From NCBI GenBank assembly GCA_910578565.1, contig CAJTQF010000001.1, forward strand, positions 310,001-374,000: a stretch of DNA of 64,000 nucleotides, read 5' to 3'. The notes under the pieces were generated by a model. It was not told where the DNA came from and did no database searches. It saw only the letters and a program-made list of their open reading frames with translations. Below are positions 8,245 to 16,549 of this stretch, piece after piece; positions within the stretch are counted from its first letter, which is position 1; each line of letters begins with the position of its first letter. Source of the DNA: an uncultured Christensenella sp. (GTDB lineage: Bacteria; Bacillota; Clostridia; Christensenellales; Borkfalkiaceae). The translations under genes were made by a program, and so were the position numbers.

Positions 8245-9942
8245 ATGAAGAAAAGATTATTGGTTTTTGTTTTGGTCATTGCCGTTGTTGTTTCGTGCTT
8301 TGCCGCTTGTAACGTTAAAAAGTATAAAGTAAGCTATGAAACCGACGGCAACGGTACAATTTCAGGGCAAGCTGTGCAGACTTTAAAAACTGGCGAACAG
8401 ACAACTATAGTGACGGCTGTCGAAAACGCGGGCTATAAATTTTTAAGATGGTCTGACGATAACACGTCAATAACAAGGACAGACGTTGTTGCAAACGAAG
8501 ATTTGACGTTTACGGCTTACTTTGAAAAGCGTAAATATGATGTTAAATACTCTGTATTTGCCGACGTTGGCGGCATTATCGCAGGCGATACATACCAGAT
8601 AATAGAGTACGGCGGCAGTTCGGCAGCGGTAAGGGCAGTACCTGCAACCGGATATAAATTTGTAAAATGGTGGGATACGGGCAGTACAAATCCTGTAAGA
8701 AAAGATACGAACGTAAGCGGACACATTCACGCGAAGGCCGTGTTTGAAAGAGAATCTTACGATAAATATACGTTATCGTATTTGACCGACGGCAACGGCA
8801 CTATAGAAGGGCAGGCGACCCAGCAGGTATATAAGGGCGACGACGCCGCGCAGGTTAAAGCGATTGCGAACGAAAATTACGAGTTTGTGAAGTGGTCTGA
8901 CGGCGTAACTACGGCAGAAAGACAAGATTTGTGCATAACGGAAAGTAAAACCGTAACAGCGGAATTTAAATGTATTTGCGCAACGTTTAAACTGGACTAT
9001 AAATTGGGCGAAGCGGATACCGACGTAACCGAATTTACGTTCACGGACGCCGATTTTAAAACGGTAAAATTCCCCGTGCCTGTAAGAGAATTGTTTACTT
9101 TTAACGGTTGGTTTATAGGTGATAAGCAAGTTACGGACGAGAACGGAACAATGCTGATCGGCAAAGAAATTTTGCAAAGCGCCGAAAGAGAGATATGTGC
9201 AAAATGGACCGCCAATGAAACATATACCTATAAAATTTTAATTGTATATGTCACAGAAGTAGACGCTTTGATACCGGTAATAAGTGGAAACAAAGAGATA
9301 CAAGTAAATTATAATATGTCTGATATTGAAAGACAGATATGTCACGCAATAACAATGCAAATGAAAACATATCTTGATAATATGCTTGACGGATTGGTAA
9401 ATTTCGAAGTTGACGAATATTTTACGGAAAATACAATAACAATTGAAAATATTTCGAGCGGGCATATTGGTTCGGGAAAGTATACTCATTACATAATGCC
9501 GGATAAAATTCCCGAAGTAAGCAATTATCTGGAAAAATATCAAACTGTATTATCGTCATTTAGTTTTAACGATTATGACTATAAATTACACGATTCAAGC
9601 GGTTTAGCACATGCAAAATACGGCGCAATTCATTTTGATACTCTTTTTAGGAATTTAGTAATTAACAATGAACCTATAGACAACTTGTTAGATTTATCTC
9701 ATTGGGGTTGGGATAGAGTTATCGATACTTATATTCATGAGATGGCGCATACGATTGAAATGTTGATAGATGCTTATGAGTATCATACTGTTCTTAGTTA
9801 TTATCAAAAATTGCATTTTAGCACAATTGAAGCGACTAAATTTTATTTTAACAATCTTGCTGTTATTAATGGGGAAAAAGTAGGAATACCTTTAGATTTC
9901 TGGAAAGGAGAACTTGAACTGTTTCTTCCCGACGACGGTTAA
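8245..9942 (+). CDS. Lipoprotein with InlB-type B repeats and a zinc metallopeptidase domain
   Basis: A 565-residue lipoprotein. The signal peptide ends in a CFAAC lipobox near residue 22. Three B-type repeats (about 28-95, 96-170, 175-245) carry the RWSDD, KWWDT and KWSDG landmarks. A Listeria-Bacteroides-type repeat follows (about 250-325). The C-terminal domain contains HEMAH at residues 498-502, a classic HEXXH zincin motif in a helix (YIHEMAHTIEML), so I infer a surface zinc peptidase; the third zinc ligand is not obvious. It has its own consensus promoter and a downstream secreted partner at 10011. It is a paralogue of the protein at 2998-5196, which has lost the zinc motif. Substrates are unknown. 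Confidence 0.75.
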   Translation: MKKRLLVFVLVIAVVVSCFAACNVKKYKVSYETDGNGTISGQAVQTLKTGEQTTIVTAVENAGYKFLRWSDDNTSITRTDVVANEDLTFTAYFEKRKYDVKYSVFADVGGIIAGDTYQIIEYGGSSAAVRAVPATGYKFVKWWDTGSTNPVRKDTNVSGHIHAKAVFERESYDKYTLSYLTDGNGTIEGQATQQVYKGDDAAQVKAIANENYEFVKWSDGVTTAERQDLCITESKTVTAEFKCICATFKLDYKLGEADTDVTEFTFTDADFKTVKFPVPVRELFTFNGWFIGDKQVTDENGTMLIGKEILQSAEREICAKWTANETYTYKILIVYVTEVDALIPVISGNKEIQVNYNMSDIERQICHAITMQMKTYLDNMLDGLVNFEVDEYFTENTITIENISSGHIGSGKYTHYIMPDKIPEVSNYLEKYQTVLSSFSFNDYDYKLHDSSGLAHAKYGAIHFDTLFRNLVINNEPIDNLLDLSHWGWDRVIDTYIHEMAHTIEMLIDAYEYHTVLSYYQKLHFSTIEATKFYFNNLAVINGEKVGIPLDFWKGELELFLPDDG

Positions 9943-10010
9943 AATCAGACAATTAAAAATTATGGCTTTTATAAAAAATTATTAATATAAATTAAAGCAA
10001 AGGAGAAAGA

Positions 10011-13000
10011 ATGAAAAGTACTAAACAAAGAAATTTAATTATTTGTATTTTGATTTCATTGGTTTTGCTTGCCGGTATAATATTGCTTATACCGAAGACA
10101 AAACCGGCAAATGCGGAAACAATCGAATCAAACGATAAATTAAATTTCACGCAAATCACAAGTGAAGACGGCGAATCTTCTTACAAAGTTGCGGTAAAAC
10201 CCGCATACCGCTCTTCGGTAGAATTTATCGTTGTGCCGGAAACATACAACGGTCTGGCTGTAACGGAAGTGGCGGCAAACGGATTTGTTTCTTGCGCAAG
10301 CCTGACAAAAGTGATTTTGCCTGAAACGGTAAGGGTGTTGGGCATAAACGCTTTTATGAATTGCGCTAAATTAAAGTTTGTAAGTATGCCTTGTGTTGAA
10401 AGTATAGGCACAAACGCTTTCGGTATGTGTATGGCTTTGGACAGGCTGTTTATTCCCGAAACCGTAATGGAAGTCGGTTCAAACATATTAAGGAACAATT
10501 CGAATACTGTTTACGTTCAAAGCAGTGTAGAAGTAATCGATATTATGTGGAGTTCCACTTGGAGCAACTATTTTACGGGTGAAATAATGTATAGCGTTGA
10601 CCCGCAGGATACCATTCAGTACCGCGAAGTTCTGGCAACGGACAATAAAACCGTTATAGGATATGAAATTAAGGAAGAGCAGTATCTTTCAGACATTGAC
10701 GCCGACATAATAATTTATAACAGCGTCTGCGTAGACGAAGATCTCGGATATCTTCCCGTATTGAACATTTGTCCGGAAGCGTTTTTGTTCAGTCAGGTTA
10801 AATCAATTACCATAAGGGACAGACATGTCGATGACCCTGCGGCTCCGCCGTTCAGCCATAAAATCAATATCCGCAGCAACGCGTTTTTGTTTGTTATTGC
10901 AGAAGAAATTAATATGGAAGTCGGCGTTACATTTAATCATCCCGAAAATCTGCAAACGGACAATCCTGACAGCGGGTTTGACTTAGAGCCCATTGTGGGA
11001 GACGCGGACGGATTTTCAACGAGAGTATTCGAAGAGTCGTACATAAAATCGATAACTTTGCCTTCCGATATGGATTTGGTTACCGAAAGAATGTTTTATA
11101 ACTGCACTTATCTTGAAAGCATAAAAATCGGCGCAGAATACGACGGCGTTAACAAACTGCCCTGCGTTTACAGAATCGGCGCGCAGGCGTTCACCAGCTG
11201 CATTGCTCTTAAAAACATAAACTTACCCGAAAGCGTAAATTACGTGGGCAAAGCTGCGTTTTCCGATTTAGGCGTAAACGTTGACGAACAGAATATCTAC
11301 GTTGATATATATGAAGACGAAATTCCCGAAGGATGGGATAGCGACTGGGCGGTAAATAATCAGGATAACGTGAAAATCACTTACAAACCGCTTACATATA
11401 TCACCGTTGTGCTTGACAGTGAAAATTCATTGAGTATAGGCGTTAAGTCCGGCAGGCTTGTGCCGGATATCGAAGATGCGATAGTCCGTACGGGATATAT
11501 TTTTAAAGGAATATATTCAGGTATGAACGGCTTTGGTTTTCAGTATTACTCCAGTAATTTACAAGCCGCGCGTGTATGGAACGAAGGCGACCCCGAAACT
11601 CTGTACGTTAATTGGGAGTTAATAAAATATAATATTGAATATGTCGTTGATTTGAAAGGGCAAAAAAACCCCAATCCTACGCAATATACCGTTGAAGACG
11701 AAATAACTTTTATCGATCTTGAAAAAGACGGTTATAAGTTTGGATGGGATATTAAAGCTATACCCAAGGGAACAACGGGCAATATAACTGTTACGGGGAA
11801 TTGGGAAAATAATGAATATAATATAACGTATGACGTTGATTTAAAAGGTTTAACCAATCCTAATCCTACTGTTTATGAAGTCGGCGAAGAGATAATTTTT
11901 GAGCCGCTTAATAAGGAAGGATATAATTTCGAGTGGTTCCCCGCAAAAATCGAAGCAGATACAACAGGGGATGTGACGGTAAAAGGCATTTGGACGTTGA
12001 TTGAGTACGATATAACGTACAAAGTCTGGGACGGCACTGAAAATATCAACCCTGCCAAATACGACGTAGAGCACCATGTAACTTTTGCGCCTGCTACGTA
12101 CTACGGATATGAAGTTACCTGGGATAAAGTCAGCACAAACGGTTGCCTGGGCGATATTACCGTAACGGCGTCATATAATTGTATCGATAACTTAATTAGT
12201 TGTTATAATAGGGAAACAGGCATTTATGAAATTACGTTTACAGGTTATTTAAATGAATTGGTTTCTTATGATACAAAAGGCAAAACGTTTCATGTTAACG
12301 TTGATTATGGAGGTAGAGTCTGGACTGCAATACCTATGTTTAAAGGTACCCTTACAGGCGAAGTCAGAAATATAAAGCTGGTTCCTGATTATTCGTCTTC
12401 AGTGTACGGGTTTATCATTTATAACCATGGCACGATTGAAAACTTTACCTTAGATTGCACGCTTGAAGTCAGAAATTCCGTTGTCGGCGGTTCCAGAAGA
12501 ATAGGGACAATTTGCGGTTTTAACGCCGGCGTAGTCCGTAATTGTGTTGTTGAATCAAGCAAACCGCTTTCGTACACTATGCCCGACGGTCAGATAGTCA
12601 TAGCAGGTATATTAAACACTGTTGATAGTAATGCTCATATAGGCGGCGTTGTCGGCATCGGCGACCCTATCGGATGTGAAAACCATTCAGATATTTATGG
12701 TATAGGTAATATCGGCGGTATTTCAGCTGACGGCGCTCCGATAAACTGTACAAATTACGGAACAATTCACTATTACAGTGCATACTCTGTGGGGCAGTAT
12801 ATCGGCGGCATAGTTGCAAGTAGTGATCAAGAAATAAAAGGATGCGTAAATAAAGGCGATATTTATTATATGAACATAAATGCGCACGAATCGAATTTTT
12901 ATCCGCGCATTGGCGGAATAGTAGGTTTTCTTAACTATACTTTTACAGGTGTAGTAGTAGATTGCGTCAATGAAGGTACTATTCATACGGGCACTTTGAA

Positions 13001-13055
13001 AAATACATATTATGTCGGCGATATTATCGGCGAAGAGTGGTCAGATGATTGCTGA
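10011..13055 (+). CDS. Secreted BspA-like leucine-rich repeat protein with extra repeats
   Basis: A 1014-residue exported protein with a good AAAGGAG site. A signal peptide or anchor occupies about residues 1-36 (ending PANAE). Residues about 40-470 are BspA-type leucine-rich repeats (for example CASLTKVILPETV, NCTYLESIKIG and CIALKNINLPESV). Next is a Listeria-Bacteroides-like segment and three tandem units of about 60 residues containing NPNPT.Y.V..E.TF (about 540-720). The last 280 residues have GLUG-like glycine-rich turns (IGGVVGIG, IGGISADG, IGGIVASS, IGGIVGFL). Such proteins usually mediate adhesion or matrix contacts. It lies 68 bases after the zincin lipoprotein and repeats the gene order of the 2998/5217 pair. 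Confidence 0.75.
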   Translation: MKSTKQRNLIICILISLVLLAGIILLIPKTKPANAETIESNDKLNFTQITSEDGESSYKVAVKPAYRSSVEFIVVPETYNGLAVTEVAANGFVSCASLTKVILPETVRVLGINAFMNCAKLKFVSMPCVESIGTNAFGMCMALDRLFIPETVMEVGSNILRNNSNTVYVQSSVEVIDIMWSSTWSNYFTGEIMYSVDPQDTIQYREVLATDNKTVIGYEIKEEQYLSDIDADIIIYNSVCVDEDLGYLPVLNICPEAFLFSQVKSITIRDRHVDDPAAPPFSHKINIRSNAFLFVIAEEINMEVGVTFNHPENLQTDNPDSGFDLEPIVGDADGFSTRVFEESYIKSITLPSDMDLVTERMFYNCTYLESIKIGAEYDGVNKLPCVYRIGAQAFTSCIALKNINLPESVNYVGKAAFSDLGVNVDEQNIYVDIYEDEIPEGWDSDWAVNNQDNVKITYKPLTYITVVLDSENSLSIGVKSGRLVPDIEDAIVRTGYIFKGIYSGMNGFGFQYYSSNLQAARVWNEGDPETLYVNWELIKYNIEYVVDLKGQKNPNPTQYTVEDEITFIDLEKDGYKFGWDIKAIPKGTTGNITVTGNWENNEYNITYDVDLKGLTNPNPTVYEVGEEIIFEPLNKEGYNFEWFPAKIEADTTGDVTVKGIWTLIEYDITYKVWDGTENINPAKYDVEHHVTFAPATYYGYEVTWDKVSTNGCLGDITVTASYNCIDNLISCYNRETGIYEITFTGYLNELVSYDTKGKTFHVNVDYGGRVWTAIPMFKGTLTGEVRNIKLVPDYSSSVYGFIIYNHGTIENFTLDCTLEVRNSVVGGSRRIGTICGFNAGVVRNCVVESSKPLSYTMPDGQIVIAGILNTVDSNAHIGGVVGIGDPIGCENHSDIYGIGNIGGISADGAPINCTNYGTIHYYSAYSVGQYIGGIVASSDQEIKGCVNKGDIYYMNINAHESNFYPRIGGIVGFLNYTFTGVVVDCVNEGTIHTGTLKNTYYVGDIIGEEWSDDC

Positions 13056-13077
13056 TAAAAAATAAATCAAAATAAAA

Positions 13078-13107
13078 AAAAGCAAGGCAATTGCCTTGCT
13101 TTTTTGT
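13078..13107. terminator. Bidirectional terminator between convergent genes
   Basis: AAGCAAGGCAA and TTGCCTTGCTT form a strong stem flanked by an A tract on one side and a T tract on the other, serving both the LRR gene and the GGGtGRT gene. Confidence 0.8.
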
Positions 13108-13120
13108 TAGGTTTGATAAT

Positions 13121-14122
13121 TTACTTTTTCATAGCTTCTTCAACTGCAACGGCAACTGCAACTGTCGCGCCGACCATAGGGTTGTTGCCCATGCCGATAA
13201 GACCCATCATTTCAACGTGCGCGGGAACGGAAGAAGAACCTGCAAACTGCGCGTCGGAGTGCATACGACCCATAGTGTCGGTCATGCCGTAAGAAGAAGG
13301 ACCTGCCGCCATATTGTCGGGGTGGAGCGTTCTGCCCGTGCCGCCGCCCGAAGCCACCGAGAAGTAGTTTTTACCGTTTTCGGTACACCATTTTTTATAG
13401 GTGCCTGCAACGGGGTGCTGGAAGCGGGTGGGGTTGGTTGAATTTCCGGTAATCGAAACGGATACGTGTTCCATTTTCATAATTGCGACGCCTTCGGGTA
13501 CGTTGTCTGCGCCGTAGCATTTAACCTTGGCACGGGGACCGTCTGAGAAAGCGACGCTGTCCGTGACTTTGACCGTTTCTGTATAGGGGTCGAAAACCGT
13601 TTTGCAATAAGTGAAGCCGTTAATTCTTGAAATTATATAAGCCGCGTCTTTGCCGAGACCGTTAAGAATAACGCGAAGGGGTTTCGTCCTTACTTTGTTT
13701 GCATTTTCGGCAATTTTAATCGCGCCTTCCGCCGCGGCGAAAGATTCGTGTCCGGCAAGGAAGCAGAAGCAGTCGGTATCGTCGGATAAAAGCATAGCCG
13801 CAAGGTTGCCGTGTCCGAGACCTACCTGTCTGTTTTCCGCAACGGAGCCGGGGATACAGAAACTCTGCAAACCTATTCCTATGGTAGCAGCCGCGTCCGC
13901 AGCTTTTTTGCAACCCGTTTTAATTGCTATCGCCGCGCCCACGGTGTAAGCCCATACGGCGTTTTCAAAACAGATAGGCTGTGTGCCGCGCACTATTTTG
14001 TCAACGTCAATGCCCTTTTTAAGGGTGATATCCTTACATTCTTCAATCGTCTTTATTCCGTATTCTTTCAGTACGCCGAGAATTTTCTTTTCGCGTCTTT
14101 CATAGCTTTCAAAAAGTGCCAT
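13121..14122 (-). CDS. GGGtGRT family protein
   Basis: A 333-residue protein containing the family's namesake motif in ASGGGTGRTLHPDN, followed by a glycine- and methionine-rich C-terminal region (GMTDTMGRMHSD, MGLIGMGNNPMVGAT). Members are found in anaerobes next to a NifU-like scaffold, exactly as here, but the biochemical role is not known to me; a link with iron-sulfur or cofactor chemistry is inference from that association. It begins two bases after the upstream gene's stop, so the two are translationally coupled. The start ATG follows a GGAGG site inside the preceding gene's end. It is cytoplasmic, with no signal or membrane segments. Confidence 0.85.
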   Translation of the reverse strand: MALFESYERREKKILGVLKEYGIKTIEECKDITLKKGIDVDKIVRGTQPICFENAVWAYTVGAAIAIKTGCKKAADAAATIGIGLQSFCIPGSVAENRQVGLGHGNLAAMLLSDDTDCFCFLAGHESFAAAEGAIKIAENANKVRTKPLRVILNGLGKDAAYIISRINGFTYCKTVFDPYTETVKVTDSVAFSDGPRAKVKCYGADNVPEGVAIMKMEHVSVSITGNSTNPTRFQHPVAGTYKKWCTENGKNYFSVASGGGTGRTLHPDNMAAGPSSYGMTDTMGRMHSDAQFAGSSSVPAHVEMMGLIGMGNNPMVGATVAVAVAVEEAMKK

Positions 14123-14124
14123 AA

Positions 14125-14850
14125 TCAGTCAACCTCCTTGTCGGTTCTGGGGTCGATATGTTTAACCGCGCCCTGCTCGGCTGAATATCTGCCGTAAGTT
14201 CCGATTGATTTTTCATACGCTTCGTTGGGGGTAAGACCTTTCTTTATGAAGTCGGTCATTTTGCCGAGCGAAACAAATTTGTAGCCGCAAATTTCGTTGT
14301 TTTTGTCAAGCGCAAGCGAGAGAACATAGCCTTCCGCCATTTCAAGGTATCTTGCGCCTTTAAGCGCGGTTCCGTACATAGTGCCGACCTGCGAGCGCAG
14401 ACCTTTACCCAAATCTTCAAGTCCCGCGCCGATAGTAAGTCCGTCTTCGGAGAACGCCGACTGGGACCTTCCGTAAACTATTTGCAGGAAAAGTTCGCGC
14501 ATGGCGGTGTTGATTGCGTCGCAGACAAGGTCTGTGTTCAACGCTTCCAGAATGGTTTTGTGGGGCAGAATTTCCGCAGCCATAGCGGCGGAGTGGGTCA
14601 TACCCGAGCAGCCTATTGTTTCAACAAGGCATTCCTGGATTATACCGTCTTTTACGTTGAGCGAAAGTTTGCAGGCGCCCTGTTGGGGAGCGCACCAGCC
14701 GATTCCGTGTGTGAAGCCTTTAATGTCTTTGATTTCCTTTGCCTGAATCCACAAGCCCTCTTCGGGAATGGGAGCGGGACCGTGTTCGAACTTGCCCGAA
14801 ACGCCCTTGGCAACGCAAATCATATTTTCAACTTCTTTTGAATATTGCAT
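14125..14850 (-). CDS. NifU-like iron-sulfur scaffold protein
   Basis: A 241-residue protein with a NifU N-terminal-like core. Candidate ligand cysteines occur in GWCAPQQGAC (about 52-59), IGCSG (about 80) and DLVC (about 109), in the order expected for an iron-sulfur assembly scaffold. It is longer than classical IscU and is the usual partner of GGGtGRT proteins. The two genes form an operon (14850 to 13121 on the minus strand) with a two-base gap. A GGAGG site precedes the ATG. I infer that it assembles or carries a cluster for the GGGtGRT protein or its substrate. Confidence 0.75.
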   Translation of the reverse strand: MQYSKEVENMICVAKGVSGKFEHGPAPIPEEGLWIQAKEIKDIKGFTHGIGWCAPQQGACKLSLNVKDGIIQECLVETIGCSGMTHSAAMAAEILPHKTILEALNTDLVCDAINTAMRELFLQIVYGRSQSAFSEDGLTIGAGLEDLGKGLRSQVGTMYGTALKGARYLEMAEGYVLSLALDKNNEICGYKFVSLGKMTDFIKKGLTPNEAYEKSIGTYGRYSAEQGAVKHIDPRTDKEVD

Positions 14851-15039
14851 TACATGTCCTCCGGTTTTTTTGTGCGGCGTATGCCGCTTGTTACCTGTAA
14901 ATTATATCATACCGTTTTAATTAATTCAATTAATGCGGCTTGAAAATTATAAATTTTTTTGCCGTAAGCTATAAAAAATGTTTACTGCGCCCGAAAAAGT
15001 ATTATAATAAATATGTAAATCAGAAAAGGTAAAAAAACT

Positions 15040-15531
15040 ATGCTCTGCCAACAATGCAAAAAACACGAAGCCACGGTAAGTTACGTTGAAATTACCAACG
15101 GCAAAAAATTCGAATGTCATCTCTGCGCCGTATGTTACGCCGAGTTAAAGGAACAGATGCGCAAAAAAACACACGGCGAAGTATGGCCCGGTTTTATTCC
15201 GAGCAGAGTAAAACGCGCCAAATTTTGCCCCGTTTGCGGCACCACATACGCAGATTACGAAAAAAGCGGGCTTTTGGGCTGCACAAGTTGTTACGACGTG
15301 TTCAAGGAAGAACTTCTGCCCTACATACGCCGCGTTCACGGCAAGGTAAACCACATAGGCAAAATGTACGGCAATACCGACGAACACGGTATGTACCGCC
15401 GCCTGAACCGTTTGCAGGAACAGCTTGAAGAAGCGCTTGCCGAAAAGCGGTATAAGGACGCGGGCAGGCTCAACAACGAAATACAAAAAATTAAAAAGAG
15501 TATTGACGAAGGGGACGGTAAAAATGGATAG
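15040..15531 (+). CDS. mcsA: McsA, activator of the protein-arginine kinase
   Basis: A 163-residue zinc-binding protein. Four CXXC pairs are visible: CQQC, CHLC..C, CPVC and CTSC. A C-terminal UVR helix pair follows (LNRLQEQLEEALAEKRYKDAGRLNNEIQKI). McsA activates and recruits the arginine kinase McsB, marking damaged proteins for ClpCP. It overlaps mcsB by eight bases (ATGGATAG). A -10 box (TATAAT near 15002) lies upstream. I see no convincing CtsR operator (paired GGTCAAA) and no ctsR gene; in Bacillus and many Clostridia ctsR comes first in this operon. Confidence 0.9.
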   Translation: MLCQQCKKHEATVSYVEITNGKKFECHLCAVCYAELKEQMRKKTHGEVWPGFIPSRVKRAKFCPVCGTTYADYEKSGLLGCTSCYDVFKEELLPYIRRVHGKVNHIGKMYGNTDEHGMYRRLNRLQEQLEEALAEKRYKDAGRLNNEIQKIKKSIDEGDGKNG

Positions 15532-16534
15532 AACTTCAGAAGGCATAGTCGTATCAACCAGAATAAGACTTGCCAGAAATATTGAAGGTTTTCCCTTTCC
15601 TTCGCATTTAAAGGATGAAAAACAGGCGAAAGAGATTATAAGGCTGGTATCTTCCGGACTTTCAAAACTGGACGAATTCAGGCTTATGTATATGAATACG
15701 GTTACCGACGAGCAGGCGGTCTGCCTTATGGAAAACCACCTTATAAGCCCCAAACTTATAAAAAACAGAAGATATTCCGCCGCTCTTATAAACCGTGAAG
15801 ACAACGTTTCTATAATGATTAACGAAGAAGACCATCTCCGCGAGCAGACCATTGTAAAGGGGCTGGACTTGCGTCTGGCGTATGAAACGATGTCCGAGAT
15901 AGACAATAAAATCGCAAACTATATGAAGTTCGCCTTTGACGAACAACTCGGTTTTCTGACCGCCTGCCCCACCAATCTCGGCACGGGGTTAAGGGCTTCG
16001 GTTATGCAGTTTTTGCCCGCGCTGACTATGAACGGGCTAATGCCCAAACTGATACGCGGTATATCGCGGCTCGGTCTTACGGTACGCGGCATTTACGGCG
16101 AAGGCAGCGACGCGGAAGGTTATCTTTACCAGATTTCAAACGAAGTTACGCTGGGTGTTACCGAAGAAGAAATTTTGACTCAGGTGGGCGAAGTGGTCAA
16201 AAAGGTCGGTGAACTTGAAGAAAACGAACGTCGCGTCATTAAAACAGGACCAAAGGCTCTCGATATTCAGGACGAATGTATGCGCGCTTACGGAATACTT
16301 ACAAACTGCGCGAAAGTTTCTTCGCAGGAGTTTGTACGACTTGCTTCAAAAGTAAAACTCGGCGCGTGCCTTGGATTTGTGAACATTTCCGACGTCACCG
16401 AAATTGACGACCTGATAGTAAAAATGCGCCCCACGAACATAAACGCCGCGGCGCAGAAACCGCTGACTACCGTTGACCGCGATATTTACCGCGCCCAGTA
16501 CGTAGCCAAAGCGCTTAAAAAATTAACCTTGTAA
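15524..16534 (+). CDS. mcsB: McsB, protein-arginine kinase
   Basis: A 336-residue ATP:guanido phosphotransferase family protein. STRIRLARNIEGFPFP near the N-terminus is the hallmark of the family. It phosphorylates arginines on misfolded proteins as a degradation tag for ClpC-ClpP. I place the start at 15524 because that ATG overlaps the mcsA stop (ATGGATAG) and gives the canonical MDRTSEG...STRIR beginning; a longer in-frame reading from 15425 lies wholly inside mcsA. clpC follows after 15 bases. Confidence 0.93.
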   Translation: MDRTSEGIVVSTRIRLARNIEGFPFPSHLKDEKQAKEIIRLVSSGLSKLDEFRLMYMNTVTDEQAVCLMENHLISPKLIKNRRYSAALINREDNVSIMINEEDHLREQTIVKGLDLRLAYETMSEIDNKIANYMKFAFDEQLGFLTACPTNLGTGLRASVMQFLPALTMNGLMPKLIRGISRLGLTVRGIYGEGSDAEGYLYQISNEVTLGVTEEEILTQVGEVVKKVGELEENERRVIKTGPKALDIQDECMRAYGILTNCAKVSSQEFVRLASKVKLGACLGFVNISDVTEIDDLIVKMRPTNINAAAQKPLTTVDRDIYRAQYVAKALKKLTL

Positions 16535-16549
16535 GGAGGGATTTATATT

